Numbered from the stretch's first letter, positions 22,345 through 34,686 are shown. The stretch is 64,000 bases of DNA from Anisus vortex (GCA_949126835.1 OX421500.1:19691167-19755166); one strand, 5' to 3'. Numbers and translations are program-made. The notes: a model not told the origin generated them from the sequence alone.

Positions 22345-23430
22345 TATAATGTGCTACTAAATTCTATATTATATTGTAATGTAGTACTGAAAAAAAGATC
22401 GTTTATGTTTCCCTTGCCAGAAATGTGTTTACATAGGTAGCCTACATGCGTAGGTAACTGATATGTGGTAACTTTCTTACTTTTTCACTTCTATGTGACA
22501 ACTTAGGCTCAAACTGTAATTGAATCACCTGGGTTGGGATACAAGTTGAAGATAGAGATTATCGTCAGGAATATATGGCAGTTAAAAATATAATGTTTTT
22601 GTCACGATCGATATATTATACAAATATTTGGGCGAGACGGGTGTTTAAATTTTACATTGTAAAAAAAAACTGAAAATAACTTAAGCTTAACAAAACACAT
22701 AGAAACATGTACTGTTATTTTTTTCTAGTAAAATCGTTTATTTTTATGTAATTTGTAATTATCTAAATATTTAAGTCTTAGTGTTTTTTTGTGTGTTAGC
22801 TTAATTTCTACCATATACAATTGTTACACATGCATTTTGCTTAATCGACATATGAAATAAAGTTGACGGTCTTGAGATAAGTTAATAAATGATTTTATCT
22901 TTTGTTTACATCATATTATCCACATATCATATACTGCATAACAAAATCGGACGAGCTTTTCGGCTCGTATCCAGTGTGTAACGATGCTCAGGGGTGGACA
23001 AGGAGGGGAGAGGAACACCAAGGTTCTCCTCTGGTGTCAGCCACATCGGGTAACAAAGAGTAAGATCTCAGCAGTCACATGCACTAAATTACTTTTACTT
23101 GACCCATATTTGACATTTGCACTCTCCCTGAGTGCACTGACTTGCGTCCAATTTTGTTAGCTGACATAAGGCCTTTTATTATATATTTAAAATAGTGGCT
23201 TTTTTCTATTCTGGACATATTTCTTTATGTTATTTTTCATCTAAAAAGTCATTTCCATTGGGTAGTTTTTTTGTAGCTAGCATTTTTTAAAAACATTTTC
23301 TTCCACTTCAAACAGGTTTGTGTAAAAAAAAAATCTTACGTAATTAAGGCAAATAATAATAAATATATGTTTTTAGATACTTTAATCTATTCTGAATCCC
23401 ATGAATATAAAAGTGTACACAAAGACTAAG
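22345..23430. other. no recognisable gene
   Basis: AT-rich, with a short GC-richer patch at about 22945-23070 that I cannot classify. No plausible coding region. Confidence 0.45.
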
Positions 23431-23431
23431 T

Positions 23432-23650
23432 AATAAGAGAAAACTCGATGGATACATATTCATTTTTTAATAAGAGAAAACTCGATGGATACATATTTAT
23501 TTTTAAAAAGAGAAAACTCGATGGATACAAATTCATTTTTTAATAAGAAAAAACTCGATGGATACATATTCATTTTTTAATAAGAGAAAACTTGATGGAT
23601 ATATATTCATTTTTTAATAAGAGAAAACTCGATGGATACATACTAATTTT
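23432..23650. repeat. 37-bp minisatellite, 6 copies
   Basis: Six near-identical head-to-tail copies of a ~37-bp unit, AATAAGAGAAAACTCGATGG followed by ATACATATTCATTTTTT. Differences are mostly single bases. Array length about 220 bp. Confidence 0.92.
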
Positions 23651-24782
23651 CAATTTAAATGTGTTTTCATTCTTCAAGAAGAAGCCTAATGGAAAATAAG
23701 TATGTCAAACATTTTTTTTGCAAAACACAACAACTGTGTTTCGGTTATAGACCTAGGTCTATGTTGTTTTCAATAAAAGAAAATGGGACATAGCATCCAT
23801 AAAATAAATAAATGCCCCTGTTCTGATTTATCTATTTCTTATGTTTAATTCTTCCAATACAAAAATAACGTATTCAATACGTTCAATAGCAAGCATGTAA
23901 TGCATGCAATTATCATTAGAAAACCCCGTACCCCTCTCGTGTCCCTGCACTCCCCCAGAGTACCCCCCTGTAACTTTCGAAGAAAACAAAACCCAATCAA
24001 ACAACATGTATATATTACGCACAGATAATGTAATTGCCCTGTTCTTGTACTGGGCAACTTTTTGCCCATTTCATGAAGTGGGCAACACTGTTGCCCAGTT
24101 CATGAAATGGGCAGGTCTTTGCCTAGTTCATGAAATGGGCAGGTATATTTTTGCTCATTTCATGAACTGGGCATTGGTTAAAAAAGACGTTTTATACTTA
24201 ATTATTCTTATATAAGCACTCAAACGTAAAATTTTCTATTCCTTGCAACATCCCAATAAGAATATCAACGGAAAGAGCTCATATTCTCATTTACAAAACC
24301 GTTTTGTTTATGTTTATAGTTGGAATATTAACAGAGTTATGCTATTTTTAATTTTTTCTTTTGTATTTTAGAAACAAAACGTCATCCATATTTATAGGGC
24401 TATCCATTTGCGATCGCAATAATTAGACTAATAATGTTTTTCTTTTTTATAACTTTTCGAATCAAAAACCTTTTTAAAAACGGCTTACAGAAAAAAACGT
24501 TCTCAATGTAAATTACAACAATGTTTATTAAGAAAGTTTGAAATAAAATTAAACTGTGTAGGCCTGTTTGAAAATAGTTTTTTTTTTCTTTCTATTTGGC
24601 GTTTGTTGTCGATATTGATAGAACTATAATCGATAACACGTCTGAATTGCTTATATTTCGCTTGCTTAAGTTTATTACAATTTTAAGACCTTAAAAAAAT
24701 TATATTTAGGCCTAAAAACTAAATCAAATATAAGATATTTTTTTTTAATTAATAAAAAACAAACATAGGCCTAACTAGTCGG

Positions 24783-24958
24783 CTGTGAAGCCGGCTGGTC
24801 CAGGGGTTAGTTCACCGGACTGTCAACCGAAAACCAACTGACAGGTCGTGGGTTCTATCACTGCCACCAACGGAGCCCTATCGCCCTGCAGGAGTTTTGG
24901 GCCTAGTGGACGTAATAATCTTCTATCTAGAAAAAAAGTCTGTAAACTTATAAGATAG
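24783..24958 (+). repeat. tRNA-derived SINE (family 1) with LINE-A tail
   Basis: The head GGCTGGTCCAGGGGTTAGTT is followed by CAGGTCGTGGGTTCTATCAC, a degenerate B-box, then CTGCAGGAGTTTTGG. The final ~50 bp (ACGTAATAATCTTC...GTCTGTAAACTTATAAGATA) match the 3' tail of LINE family A. A shared tail with a LINE is the usual sign that the SINE uses that LINE's enzyme. Confidence 0.75.
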
Positions 24959-25094
24959 TCTAGCCTATTCAGTAGCCTATATCTCATTATTATTATGATA
25001 GTATCATGATCTCTTTAAGCTGCCGTCGATCGTCTTATCAAAGCATTAAAACCAGTAACTTAATATTAGTTTTAATTTATAACATTAATAGAAA

Positions 25095-25178
25095 TACAAG
25101 ATTACACTCGGACCACGGATGAACGTTGGACGCAATAATCTTCTTTATAGAAGGAGAGTCTGTAATATATAAGATAAG
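25095..25178 (+). repeat. LINE family A 3' tail
   Basis: ACTCGGACCACGGATGA followed by ACGCAATAATCTTCTTTATA, GAAGGAGAGTCTGTAA and TATAAGATAAG. It matches the 57-kb and 6-kb copies. Only the last ~80 bp of the LINE. Confidence 0.75.
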
Positions 25179-26271
25179 CTATTTAACTTGTTTAAAACTA
25201 TTTTAAAATGTTATTGTCGTTTCGTTTTTGTGAGCGCGCTGAGCATGCTTGCATTAGCATGGAGTGAGGCGCGATTTAAATGACCAATTATTATTATTAT
25301 TATTATTTAAATGGCACACCATGGCAGATTGCATAGGCCTAGGCCTAGATGATTTGTTATCTTGGGGTGAAAAAATTGTAATGGGGAGGGGATAAAAAAT
25401 AGGATACCTCTGTGCCCCCTCTCCTCTTTTAGTATAGGTGTTAACATATTAAATAAATGATCAAATAGACTATTACTATTATTATTTTTGTATGCTTAAT
25501 GAAAAAAAAATCTTTCTTTTTTCATACATGTATCATGTAGGCCTAGGCTATTATTTTAATTAAACTATTTTTATTTTGAGTCATCATATAGGCCTACATG
25601 TCTGAGATAGCCAAGATAAATATAGGTCTATATTTTAAATGTACGCTACTTTTTACAATACCATATAATTTAAGCAATATGTGGCAATAAAGTTATAGAT
25701 CTACCAATAAATGGTTATTTATTATATTTCTTTCCATCTATTTAAACTATTTACAAGAGAGCTACTTGCACAGTTTATGAAATGAGGAGAAATACACCTG
25801 CCCATATTTCATGAAATGAGGAGAAATACACCTGCCCATTTCATGAAATGGGAAAAAAGTTGCCCAGTACACTATCTGTGCGTAACATATATACCGACTT
25901 TTTGATGCATTCTAACTAGAAAACACGCAAAAAACACAGAAAAAGTCATTCGGATATACTATTGGGCATTAATGGGTTAAAATGTCAAATACACAATAAA
26001 AATATTTAGGTTATAAGATAAACATTTTATAAATATCTTGCAATAACCATTTAAATGACATAATTTCATTTAAAGCTCTTCACATAAAAAAAGAAATTTA
26101 ATTCTTACTTTTTTATTAATCTTATAATATTTTATATTAGAGTTCGATCATATTGCAAACAATGTAATAAAAATAAGTAAATGTATAAAAAAAATAATAT
26201 ATTTATGTTGCATTTTTTGTAAGTATCTGTTTAGAAAGATCATTGAATAATGTAAATTTCACATTTACTTT

Positions 26272-27391
26272 TCATTTTCTTTTAACTACTAAAGAATAAT
26301 TGTATGGTGCAGAAGTATTAGGTTTTATTTGATCATCTTCAACTAGTGTAATATCTGACAAGTCAACATAATGTGACAAATTAGTTTCTTGATTCCGTTC
26401 ACTGTCCATCGTTGAACAATTATAAACATGTTCAAATATTCTCACGTGATCTCCAAGTCTCGAGTACTGAGTTGGCAAGTAATCATCAACATTTAATGTT
26501 AGATTTGGAAACAACTTGCTATATGAATCTACAGAGGTCTCATCACCTACAAAATTGTGATACTTTGATGCGGTCTGCAAAAAACTTTCCTCATTTCCAC
26601 CACTTGTGTGTAAATCGGATGGTAGAGCATTTTCATTAAAAGCGGTTTTATCAGCTTTTAAAACCGGTTCACTTCCTCTCGACATTGCAGTGTTATTGTA
26701 GTTCTGATAATTTTGTCTGTTTCTTTCAGGAAGTATAATATTAGAGTAAGTCTCATTGGCTTTTATTTCTTTTTGAAAGAAACATTTCTTACAAACACAT
26801 ACAATAAAAATAACTAAAATAAATAAAGCACATACGGAAACGACAACGATTATTATAATTATATTCGTTGATTGGGTAGAGACTGGTATTGTAGTATTGA
26901 TATAATTATAAATTGTGGAAGTAAAAGTAATAGTTGTAGTTGTATCTTCAGGATTTACATTTTTTTGTAAGGTGAAATTTAAATAAAAGGGTGTTGAAAT
27001 ATTTTCTATGGTATTCAATACATCTCCTGTAGAGCTTGACCATGTTGTTGTATTATCGTTTGTTGTATTTGTTATCGCTATGGTATAGGCAGCGCAAGAA
27101 TTATTTTTGCCTCTACAACTCGTCTGGACCGCATCTTTTAAATATTCAGCAGAAAAATTCCATTGTATTTTAAATTGTCCAGATCCACATTTTATCCCAT
27201 TAGGGAAACAATCATCAGACATTCGTGTACAATTAACACGGTTCATTGAATACAAACAATGAAACGTTGAACTATTGGATTCTCTTGTATCAGAGATTTG
27301 ACTTACTCCGATAGCAGAAAAAATATTTGAATTGTTGTTTATATCAAGAGCACACAATTGAGAATTATAACTTGACATACAGTTGTAGAAC
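26272..27391 (-). CDS. receptor-like gene 2, exon 2 (ectodomain, TM, tail)
   Basis: Large terminal exon of the second paralogue. The acceptor AATCAACAG is followed by G-TTC-TAC-AAC-TGT, identical to gene 1. The spliced protein is 418 residues. Eight ectodomain cysteines are present (FYNC, LC, FHC, VNC, DDC, IKC, TSC, NSC). Much of the ectodomain is near-identical to gene 1 (SNIFSAIGVSQ, GSGQFKIQWNF, CAAYTI). A Thr-rich stalk is followed by a TM helix at about 223-246. The tail has YSNI (YxN, Tyr 261), YQN repeats, YSRLG (Tyr 355), VYNCS (Tyr 369) and YVDL (Tyr 387). The YSRL-to-Tyr spacing is 10 rather than 7, and the second motif lacks Leu, so there is no canonical ITAM. The tail diverges strongly from gene 1. 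Role inferred as in gene 1. Confidence 0.82.
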
Positions 27392-27479
27392 CTGTTGATT
27401 AAAGGGTTAAAACGAGATTTCATAAGCTGTTCACAAACAATCGAAAATAGTAACCTCCTACTAAACAAACACTTTTATT

Positions 27480-28090
27480 GAAACAAATATTTGAATATTA
27501 AATTTCATCACTAAAAACAAATTGAATGGACTTATTTGTTTTTAAGGGTAGGGAGGGCAGTGAAATTTATCTAAATGTTAGACAATTAATTTTTGTAGTT
27601 TTTGCCTCAGTTGTATACTTTAACTATTCCTGGATCTAAAACATTTAGTTCGGAAATTTTAATAACATTATTTAAATGTAAAAGTTGCATTTGTAATGGG
27701 GATCCATCAGAATTTTTTTTATTTTTTTTTTAAAGATATTTATACTACAGTAATAAAAAAAATGAGCTCAATTATATATTAATATACATGAAATTAAAGA
27801 TTAACATCTTGTCTTTGTGGGGGAAAAATCTTACAAAGAACTATTAAGAAATAGATGAGAAAATTGAATTTTTCAATTTTACTCCCCAATTTATTTTTTT
27901 TTTGCTAGAATTGTCAGTTTTTCTGTTTTTTCTTAAAATACTACTTTTTCTCCTTCTTTTTTGTATTAACTTCTATATTTATGAACCAATCTGTATGAAA
28001 TTTTTTGCATACATTTATTACATGCAAATATTCAAAGTTTGAAGATGAATTTTTAATACGAGTTATAGTTTTCCTTTAAATAAATTTTAA
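27480..28090. other. intron of receptor gene 2, AT-rich part
   Basis: Intronic sequence between the acceptor of exon 2 and the MITE. Long T and A runs, no coding capacity. Confidence 0.5.
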
Positions 28091-28540
28091 AGACCAAGTG
28101 AAGAGGTTTTTCTCAAAGGAACGAGATTTGGAATAGCCTCATACGGCTGTGACGTATCACAAGGGAAATAAATAAATAAAAATAGACGCTATAAATCTAT
28201 ATTTAACCATTTTGTTAAAAATAAGAACCGGGAAAAGATTCAAAACATGTGGCAATAGATTCAAAACACGTGACAATATTCATTTTTCCTAGTCGGAATC
28301 CTTTATGTTACGTCACTTTCCTATATTGCCGGAAATAAAAACATCTCAAATGGCTACGAGATTTGGAGTATTCCTCCGAAAAACTAACTCATTTAATTGC
28401 AAATATTGAACTAATTACTTAAAATTTATCTTTGATATTTTGTATAAATGTTTTTTATTAACATTCAGATACTAAATACACTATTTACTATCAAAATCAA
28501 ATGTTAACACAATTTTGATAAAAAGCTCTTCACTTGGTAT
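28091..28540. mobile_element. MITE with TTAA target site, copy 2
   Basis: 450-bp relative of the element at 17524-17976. It has the same inverted ends (AGACCAAGTGAAGAG on the left; CTCTTCACTTGGTAT on the right) and TTAA on both flanks (28087-28090 and 28541-28544). It lies in the intron of gene 2, at a different distance from exon 2 than copy 1 is in gene 1. Confidence 0.85.
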
Positions 28541-28544
28541 TTAA

Positions 28545-30085
28545 TTAAAATTGTTAGCTATTAAATTATTTTTTTCCCTACGTCCTACTAAAAAATTCAT
28601 ATAAATTTTATTTATCAATTTAACCAAAAATCATCTTCAAATTTTATAAAGATATAGCGCTTATAAATGTTTGCGCCAAGTTGCAATACATTATCTTGAT
28701 AAATCATCAAGGCGATACATTTTGTTGTGCGTGGTAAATCGTTTACTAAAAAATCCAAAATGGCCGCCATTTCTATCGCAACTATCAGAAAATATTTTTT
28801 AACGTATACTTACTCGGGCCTGTTTATACTATCTATATACCAAAAATGATCATGATGCGTGTACAAATACAAAAATAGGTTTCTACTGGCTTCTACCCTT
28901 AAATCATTTATAATTTAACTATAACAAACACTGCTTACATATTAGTGATTTTATAAAAAAAAACATAATTAAATCAACTACAAAAACGAATTATAATAAA
29001 GCGGAAAATAGCTAAAATATTATATTTTAACTTAGAAAAATAATGTTAGAAAAAATGTAAACTAAATAAAACGCTATTTCTTTCAAAGAGTTTATATTCA
29101 GTGTTAATATTGAAAGCATATGAATATTGAAAGCACAACTATTTCTTATATTTTTTCTTCTGCAAAATAACAATCGGATGTTAATTGTTTGATTATGTTA
29201 CGAAATCACTTTATTAGTTTGTAGGCTTATATTTGTGCATAGGTGTTCAACATGCTTTGTTTGCACTCCTTGTTAACAGCCACTGACCTACGACACAATA
29301 AGATACTAATTTGCAAACAACTTTTATATAACAGTATTTAGTTGTCCACACAACATTAACAACAGAGCAATTATCTTCGGTCTTACAATTTTACAATTTT
29401 TAAAATGATATTCATTATTTGAATACATTTTTAACAGTTACCTAGGTCAATGACTGATTAACGAAAAAAATAAAAGAAAGTAATTTGATTAAAAAAAAAC
29501 TGTTGAAAAAAACAAATAACAGTACATGCAATTCTGTTGAAATCAACATAATAAATTGAAAACGAAGAAAAAAAAATTATAAATGCCCTCAACGGAAAGT
29601 ATTTTTTGTCGGGCCATATGTGGTCTGCGGATCGTTGATAGTTTTACGAACTTCATTAGAAGCAAGCAGAGTAACTATATTGGTGGCGATTCCGAGAGAC
29701 AGAGGTAGTATAATATGGTACTAAACAGATTTACTCTTAAATTGAAGAAGAGGGAGAAACACAATTTTGCTTCTGTATTAATCATTTATACTTTTTAATA
29801 GACATTGTAATTACTATAAGCACATTACATAGTCAGCGGAGAACAGACGTAATATATTGTTTTAGCCTATGTCCAGCAGTGAAATGGAGAATACAAAAAT
29901 ATCAGATTGCGTTACACTTGTACTTTTGTCTATGGATAGTAATGGAGCATTTATAGACATGTAACAAATACATGCATGTAAGCTGATAAGATATTTAGTA
30001 AAATAATAGTCTGTTATAATTGTTTACTACAATAAAAAACATGACCAATAACAAAATAATACATACTGTGTCATGTTGCCACTAA
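28545..30085. other. intron of receptor gene 2, remainder
   Basis: AT-rich intron. The part next to exon 1 (about 29690-30085) is recognisably similar to the corresponding part of gene 1's intron (about 18700-19100), including ATAACAGACTATTATTT and TTACATGTCTATAAA on the minus strand. The duplication therefore carried intron sequence. Confidence 0.55.
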
Positions 30086-30087
30086 AC

Positions 30088-30224
30088 CAAGGTTCTGTTG
30101 ATATATTAATAAATGTTTGGCTGTGTTCGTCATGGATTACCATATGTGCAAACAAGCTGTGAATTATTGCTTGGAACCAAAACAAAGTGATCATAGACAT
30201 GAATTTTAAACCACACTCCGCCAT
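30088..30224 (-). CDS. receptor-like gene 2, exon 1 (signal peptide)
   Basis: Minus-strand first exon with ATG at 30224. It starts MAECGLKFMSMITLFWFQAI; the hydrophobic core spans about residues 8-26, and the mature start includes TFINISTEP. The donor CCTTG|GTTTAG leaves two bases (TG), and exon 2 supplies G to make Trp before FYNC. Length 137 nt (45 codons plus 2). Residues ISTEP are shared with gene 1 exon 1, and the phase matches in all three genes. Confidence 0.72.
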
Positions 30225-30229
30225 CTGAT

Positions 30230-33200
30230 TAAAAACAACAACAATGATTAATGTTAAAATGATTCAACTTGAATAAATAGACTTGATAAAATGATTAAGA
30301 TAAACACATTTTTTGACATGTTTTTATAAATATAGCCATTGGGTGTAACTTTGACCATCACACCAAACACTAAAATACATATTTAATCTCAAACATATTT
30401 GTCCGAAAATTTGTGTTATTTACTCTGTATTAAATAAAAAGAACCTTGCCTTAAAATCTTGTAAACGATTAATTAAACATTTGCAAAATCTTGACTGTGG
30501 TAACTTCTCTAATGACACACATTTTATTTGGTGAAAGAGGGTTAACACAGTTGGTTTTCCGGTAGTTGGTCTAACAATACACCTGCGTATTAATTTACCA
30601 ATGAAAATATCGTTTATCCTACTTGAGTCAGAAACCAAAAAGCTGGAATGTGTTGGCAACTTGCTATTTAATGATACGATTATAAAAAGTACACAGTAAC
30701 TTTTCTATGACGTACTATTTTAGGATTTACATTTTATAGTTTTACCGATAAAACGGTTAGGTCTTTATATTAAAAAAAAACATATTTTAACGATGACAAT
30801 AAGTGTATACTATATTTCATTTCGCCCCTTTATCATATAGGCTTAGTGCCACTAATGAATTATGGTTTCAAGTCAGAATTACGATGCAATATCCAAAGGA
30901 ATAATGTGTGTTAATAATATTTTTTTACTGTGGCAATATTTTTATAGTTACATAATTTGCTGCATTTTCTTATTTAGATGATCTAATCATAACAAGTAGC
31001 GCCTGATTAAAATCATAACTATAACTTGTGTCATTTTTGATGTTATATCCACATACCACATAGGGACATTTACTTATTAAATCAATGAAATCCTTACACA
31101 AATTTTGCCGCACTTTAAATAAATATAGTTGAAATATCCATTCATTACCCATCCCGTTCCAAAAAAAAGGAAAAACTCTAGGTTTTGGTTAATGTCTATT
31201 TTGTAACAATTAAATAATACGGCGTCTGTTTTTAGTGACTTATTTCAACGAATATTACACAGACCTATATATATACCAGTCAATACAGTTAAACTTTAAA
31301 AAGGAACAGGTAATTGCTGCTTAAAATTCAAATCCCGTCAGTAAAATTGATCAATAGGGCTAGTGAAGTTTACTATGGTTTTTACTTTTGGATTGTGACA
31401 ATAATAGGGTGTAAGTAAACCTGATGCAATGTTTTTGCTATCTTGTATCTTTCAAAATTTCGAAAAATTTCGACGAAACGAAAAAAAAATACATACATAT
31501 CTTAAGTAATTGAATGACTGTCCGCTTTTATCAAGGAAGTCTCCGATACAAGCAACAGTTTGTGTTACTCCGATGGCTCATTGTATCATACAGGAAGTAT
31601 AAAGTCTCGTCTAGATAGTAATACGATCTGTCCGGACCTCTTGTTTCGACTATCATTATAAATCTCATCTAGAGGAGGAAACGCCATCCTCAACCTTCTG
31701 CTACCTCGCGGCTACACCTAACCAAGGAGAGAGGCTAAAGGAGTAAACCCTCAAAGAAAATCAGAATATGGAGTCCTTAAAGCAGTCTTATAGCTACATC
31801 AAGATTTATCGGTGTAAAGAAGTGGTATGGAGTAACATAATTTATTCTACTTCCCTCTGAACCTACAGGCATTAAACCAAGTATAAACATTTTGTTATAT
31901 TAAATAATAAAACTCATTGACAAATAAAACAGTTAAGCGAACGTAACTTAGTATATTATTGAATTTTATTTTAAGTATAAAATATTTCTGAAAAGACGAG
32001 CAATACTTTTTTTCTGAAAAGAAGTCAGTTAAAATAAAAAAATAAAATAAAACACACACACAAAGAAAAAAATGACCAAAAAATAACACATTAGATGCTC
32101 ACAAAGGAAGGAGTTTTGGATCCGAGACATAGGCAAATATGTCATAATGTAATGAACCTGCTACAGTAGCAGTGCAATTAAAAAAAGATATATATATAAA
32201 TATAAGTTGTGGTGTTTAAATGCATCTGTTGATCACATTTATCTTAGGTATTGTAATGACATTCAAAAGATTACCTTTACGTTGAAAAAAGTAAACAAGA
32301 CTATTAACATTAAGTATAAACATAAAAAAGAAATGATCAGTCAAAAGTTAAAAATTCAACGTTTTTCGGGATTTAGAAGAAAACCTACAAACTTTCCCGA
32401 CGACCCAAATTTTCATAGTTTCACTTCTGCACATCTCAGATATCAGTTACGCTTCACTGATTTACAACATTGAAATGAATTTATGAACAAAGAAAGGTGT
32501 AAAGATACTACCGTTATTGTGGCGGAAGGCGGAAAGATCTATTACTAATGCATATCAACCATGCTGTATGTTATAGTCTTGTTAAGAGTTTTGGAGAATT
32601 AATGTATAGTAATACGTTCTAAATAATAAATGAGAGTTATATTTTCTCTGCTAGAGATTTGTAGATTTGTTTAATATGGATTTCTCCGCAGTCTAACATA
32701 TTGTTTGAATTATAAATCACTATAGAACAACAGCTTTAAGGATTCACATATTAATCTCTCTCTCTCACTGTACACATTGTTACGAAACGGTAATCTATAC
32801 ATTGTACCATAATTAAATGGATACTATTTAATCATAGTAGATATTGTAATAATGACTGAAGTGTTACATCAGCCGAGATTTAGCCTCGCTGGGCGACAAC
32901 ATTAGTACTAATATTTATAATCGAATACACAGCCTCGTGTTCTTAATAATATAACCCTTGTTTACATCAGCCATTATTCAAGATGTCTTCTGGGACTCGA
33001 CGATGGTATCGTATCGGTCTGTGTGTAAAACATGTGGAATCGCCCAAACTTGTACTTGAGTTGTCTTTGAGCCTACATACGAACATGATGCAAACTGTTT
33101 CATGCTCTGAATTTATTATTACTATACTACTCCTGGAAACTTATGGTTTATAATAAAGGATTATAACATTGTTTTACAATTAATATTAATACTATTCTAC

Positions 33201-33285
33201 GGGAAAGAAACTAATAATTCTTTGAATAGATTCTTTGAATATTATTGCCAATGAACATAATAATATGTGTAAATATATATATATA
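30230..33285. other. long intergenic stretch, no recognisable gene
   Basis: Three kilobases of AT-rich DNA. A GC-richer patch at about 31530-31790 and another at about 32860-33075 look repeat-derived, but I cannot assign them. The minus-strand frames at 30420-30659 and 30970-31152 have no recognisable domain. Confidence 0.45.
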
Positions 33286-33286
33286 T

Positions 33287-34058
33287 ATTAATAATAATGA
33301 AGCTTATATAGCGCATATCCCGCAATCAGTTCTATGCGCTTAACAATCACATTTACAATTACAATTAACGATGATAACAATAACAGACAAATGTTTAAAA
33401 ATGTAAGTGGGCTAGGAGTCAATAATAAACAGGTGAGTCTTGAGTCCGGTCTTGAAAATGTTAAAGTTCGAGCTTTGTCGCAGCTGGAGTGGCAGGGTGT
33501 TCCATGCGGAGGGGCCGGAGTAGATGAAGGCCCGCTGACCAGCTGTCACGAGTTTTGTCCGCGGGATCGTCAAATTGAGTTTGTGAGCAGCCGATCGAAG
33601 TGGGCGTGGTTTTGTATATATTTCCAGACAGGAAATTAGATAATCCGGGGCAGAGTCATTGAGGCATATATAGCATAGAGATGCGAGTTTATATAAAATC
33701 CTATTTTGAATAGGGAGCCAGTGCAGAGAGTAGAGCAGAGGTGAAATGTGGTCGGACTTCTTCTTTTTTAGGACTAGTCTGGCAGCGCAGTTTTGGACGC
33801 GTTGGAGTCCTTGAATGGAAGCGGCAGGAAGGCCGGCCAGAAGAGAGTTACAGTAGTCCAAACGAGAGAAGAGGAGAGTGATGACGAGCTTGGTACAAGC
33901 TTCCGGAGTGAGGTAGCGACGGATAGTGGCAAAACGTCGCAGGTGAAAAAAGCAGGTTTTGATCAAGAAGGAGATGTGGGGTTGCATGGACAGAGTGGAG
34001 TCCAGAAACATGCCGAGGCTCTTTACCGTTGAGGAGAAGGGCACAGTAGCGTATATAT
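33287..34058 (-). pseudogene. CR1/L2-like LINE, ORF2 C-terminus and 3' end
   Basis: The minus strand encodes an open stretch of about 210 codons (33412-34044). It contains VKSLGMFLDSTLSMQPHI, LFSRLDYCNSLLAGLP, LQRVQNCAARLVL, LHWLPIQNRILYKLA and SAWNTLPLQLR, and ends with LKTHLF. This is the standard C-terminal half of CR1/L2-type ORF2 after the catalytic core. The 3' UTR carries TTAAGCGCATAGAACTGATT and a GCGCTATATAAGC end with (ATT)-like tail at about 33288. The reading frame is intact, so the copy is fairly young. Its 5' side is cut off where the LTR retrotransposon begins. Confidence 0.88.
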
Positions 34059-34686
34059 TGTTATGGATCTCTATGATGATGACTATTATTACGACTCGTT
34101 AAATCGGATTCAGTGAATATAGTTGTATCTTTATTAGAAGTCTCTAGATTCTGCTAATCTGTAGCCCAAGCTAGGGGTTCCTTGACTGACAGGTCTATGC
34201 AGTAATGTAGTTATATTCGTGATAATTATCTTCAACACCTTTCTCAACAATGATAGATCAAACAACTCCAGTTGTTGAATAAGCAATTTTATTTAAATTG
34301 TAGACTCAATATAAACGATCAAAAAAAGCCTCAATTGATGGCCACATAAGTATCAACAAAATAAATGGCATATAATGTACAAGTATTGATATAGCGACTT
34401 CACTCTACAAACTTTCCAACTGAACTCACTTTAAGGAGGTGGGGACTTTACAAAGAAAACTATCATCGAAGATTCTACAGGGTCTTAATACGCATTTTAA
34501 CCTCTTTCTCTATAATTACTACGATCCAGAATTATCCTCCAATTTCCACGGGTTTGAACGAATTATTTTATTTAAACTGCCCTCAGGGCACAAAGGTCAA
34601 ACCTTGGTCGCCTTGGACTCTGATACGCGCTTGTTAAGAGGTCAATGCTTTACTACGTCATTCATTTATGACCGATATTCGTAACA
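34059..34686 (-). repeat. 3' LTR of the LTR retrotransposon
   Basis: 628 bp, TGTTATGG at one end and CGTAACA at the other on the plus strand, i.e. TG...CA ends on both strands. About 99% identical to the copy at 39755-40382. The 81-codon plus-strand frame inside it also occurs in the other LTR and is antisense to the element. I do not treat it as a gene. Confidence 0.93.

Larger units (their letters stand above)
24008..25895. mobile_element. foldback-like element with long inverted ends
   Basis: The left end GTATATATTACGCACAGAT and the right end ATCTGTGCGTAACATATATA are inverse copies. Each runs inward into several copies of a palindromic motif around CCCATTTCATGAAATGGGC (left 24046-24172; right about 25760-25875). 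Ends that are arrays of short subrepeats in inverted orientation are typical of foldback-type elements. The 1.9-kb interior is non-coding and contains a SINE (24783-24958) and a LINE-A tail (25105-25175). These may be nested insertions. I see no clear target duplication. Confidence 0.6.

Noticed and set aside
23904..24215. 103-codon plus-strand frame with repeated FMKWA-like peptides
   Set aside because: The peptide repeat is just the translated palindromic subrepeat of the foldback-like element, and the start has no support.
24783..24860. tRNA gene suggested by A- and B-box-like blocks
   Set aside because: The B box is degenerate, and the same head plus body recurs at 13157-13265, so it is a SINE.
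33793..34032. 79-codon plus-strand frame
   Set aside because: It is antisense to the intact LINE ORF2 C-terminus.
34439..34684. 81-codon plus-strand frame, repeated at 40135-40380
   Set aside because: It lies inside both LTRs and is antisense to the element. Repetition comes from LTR duplication, and the translation has no recognisable domain.
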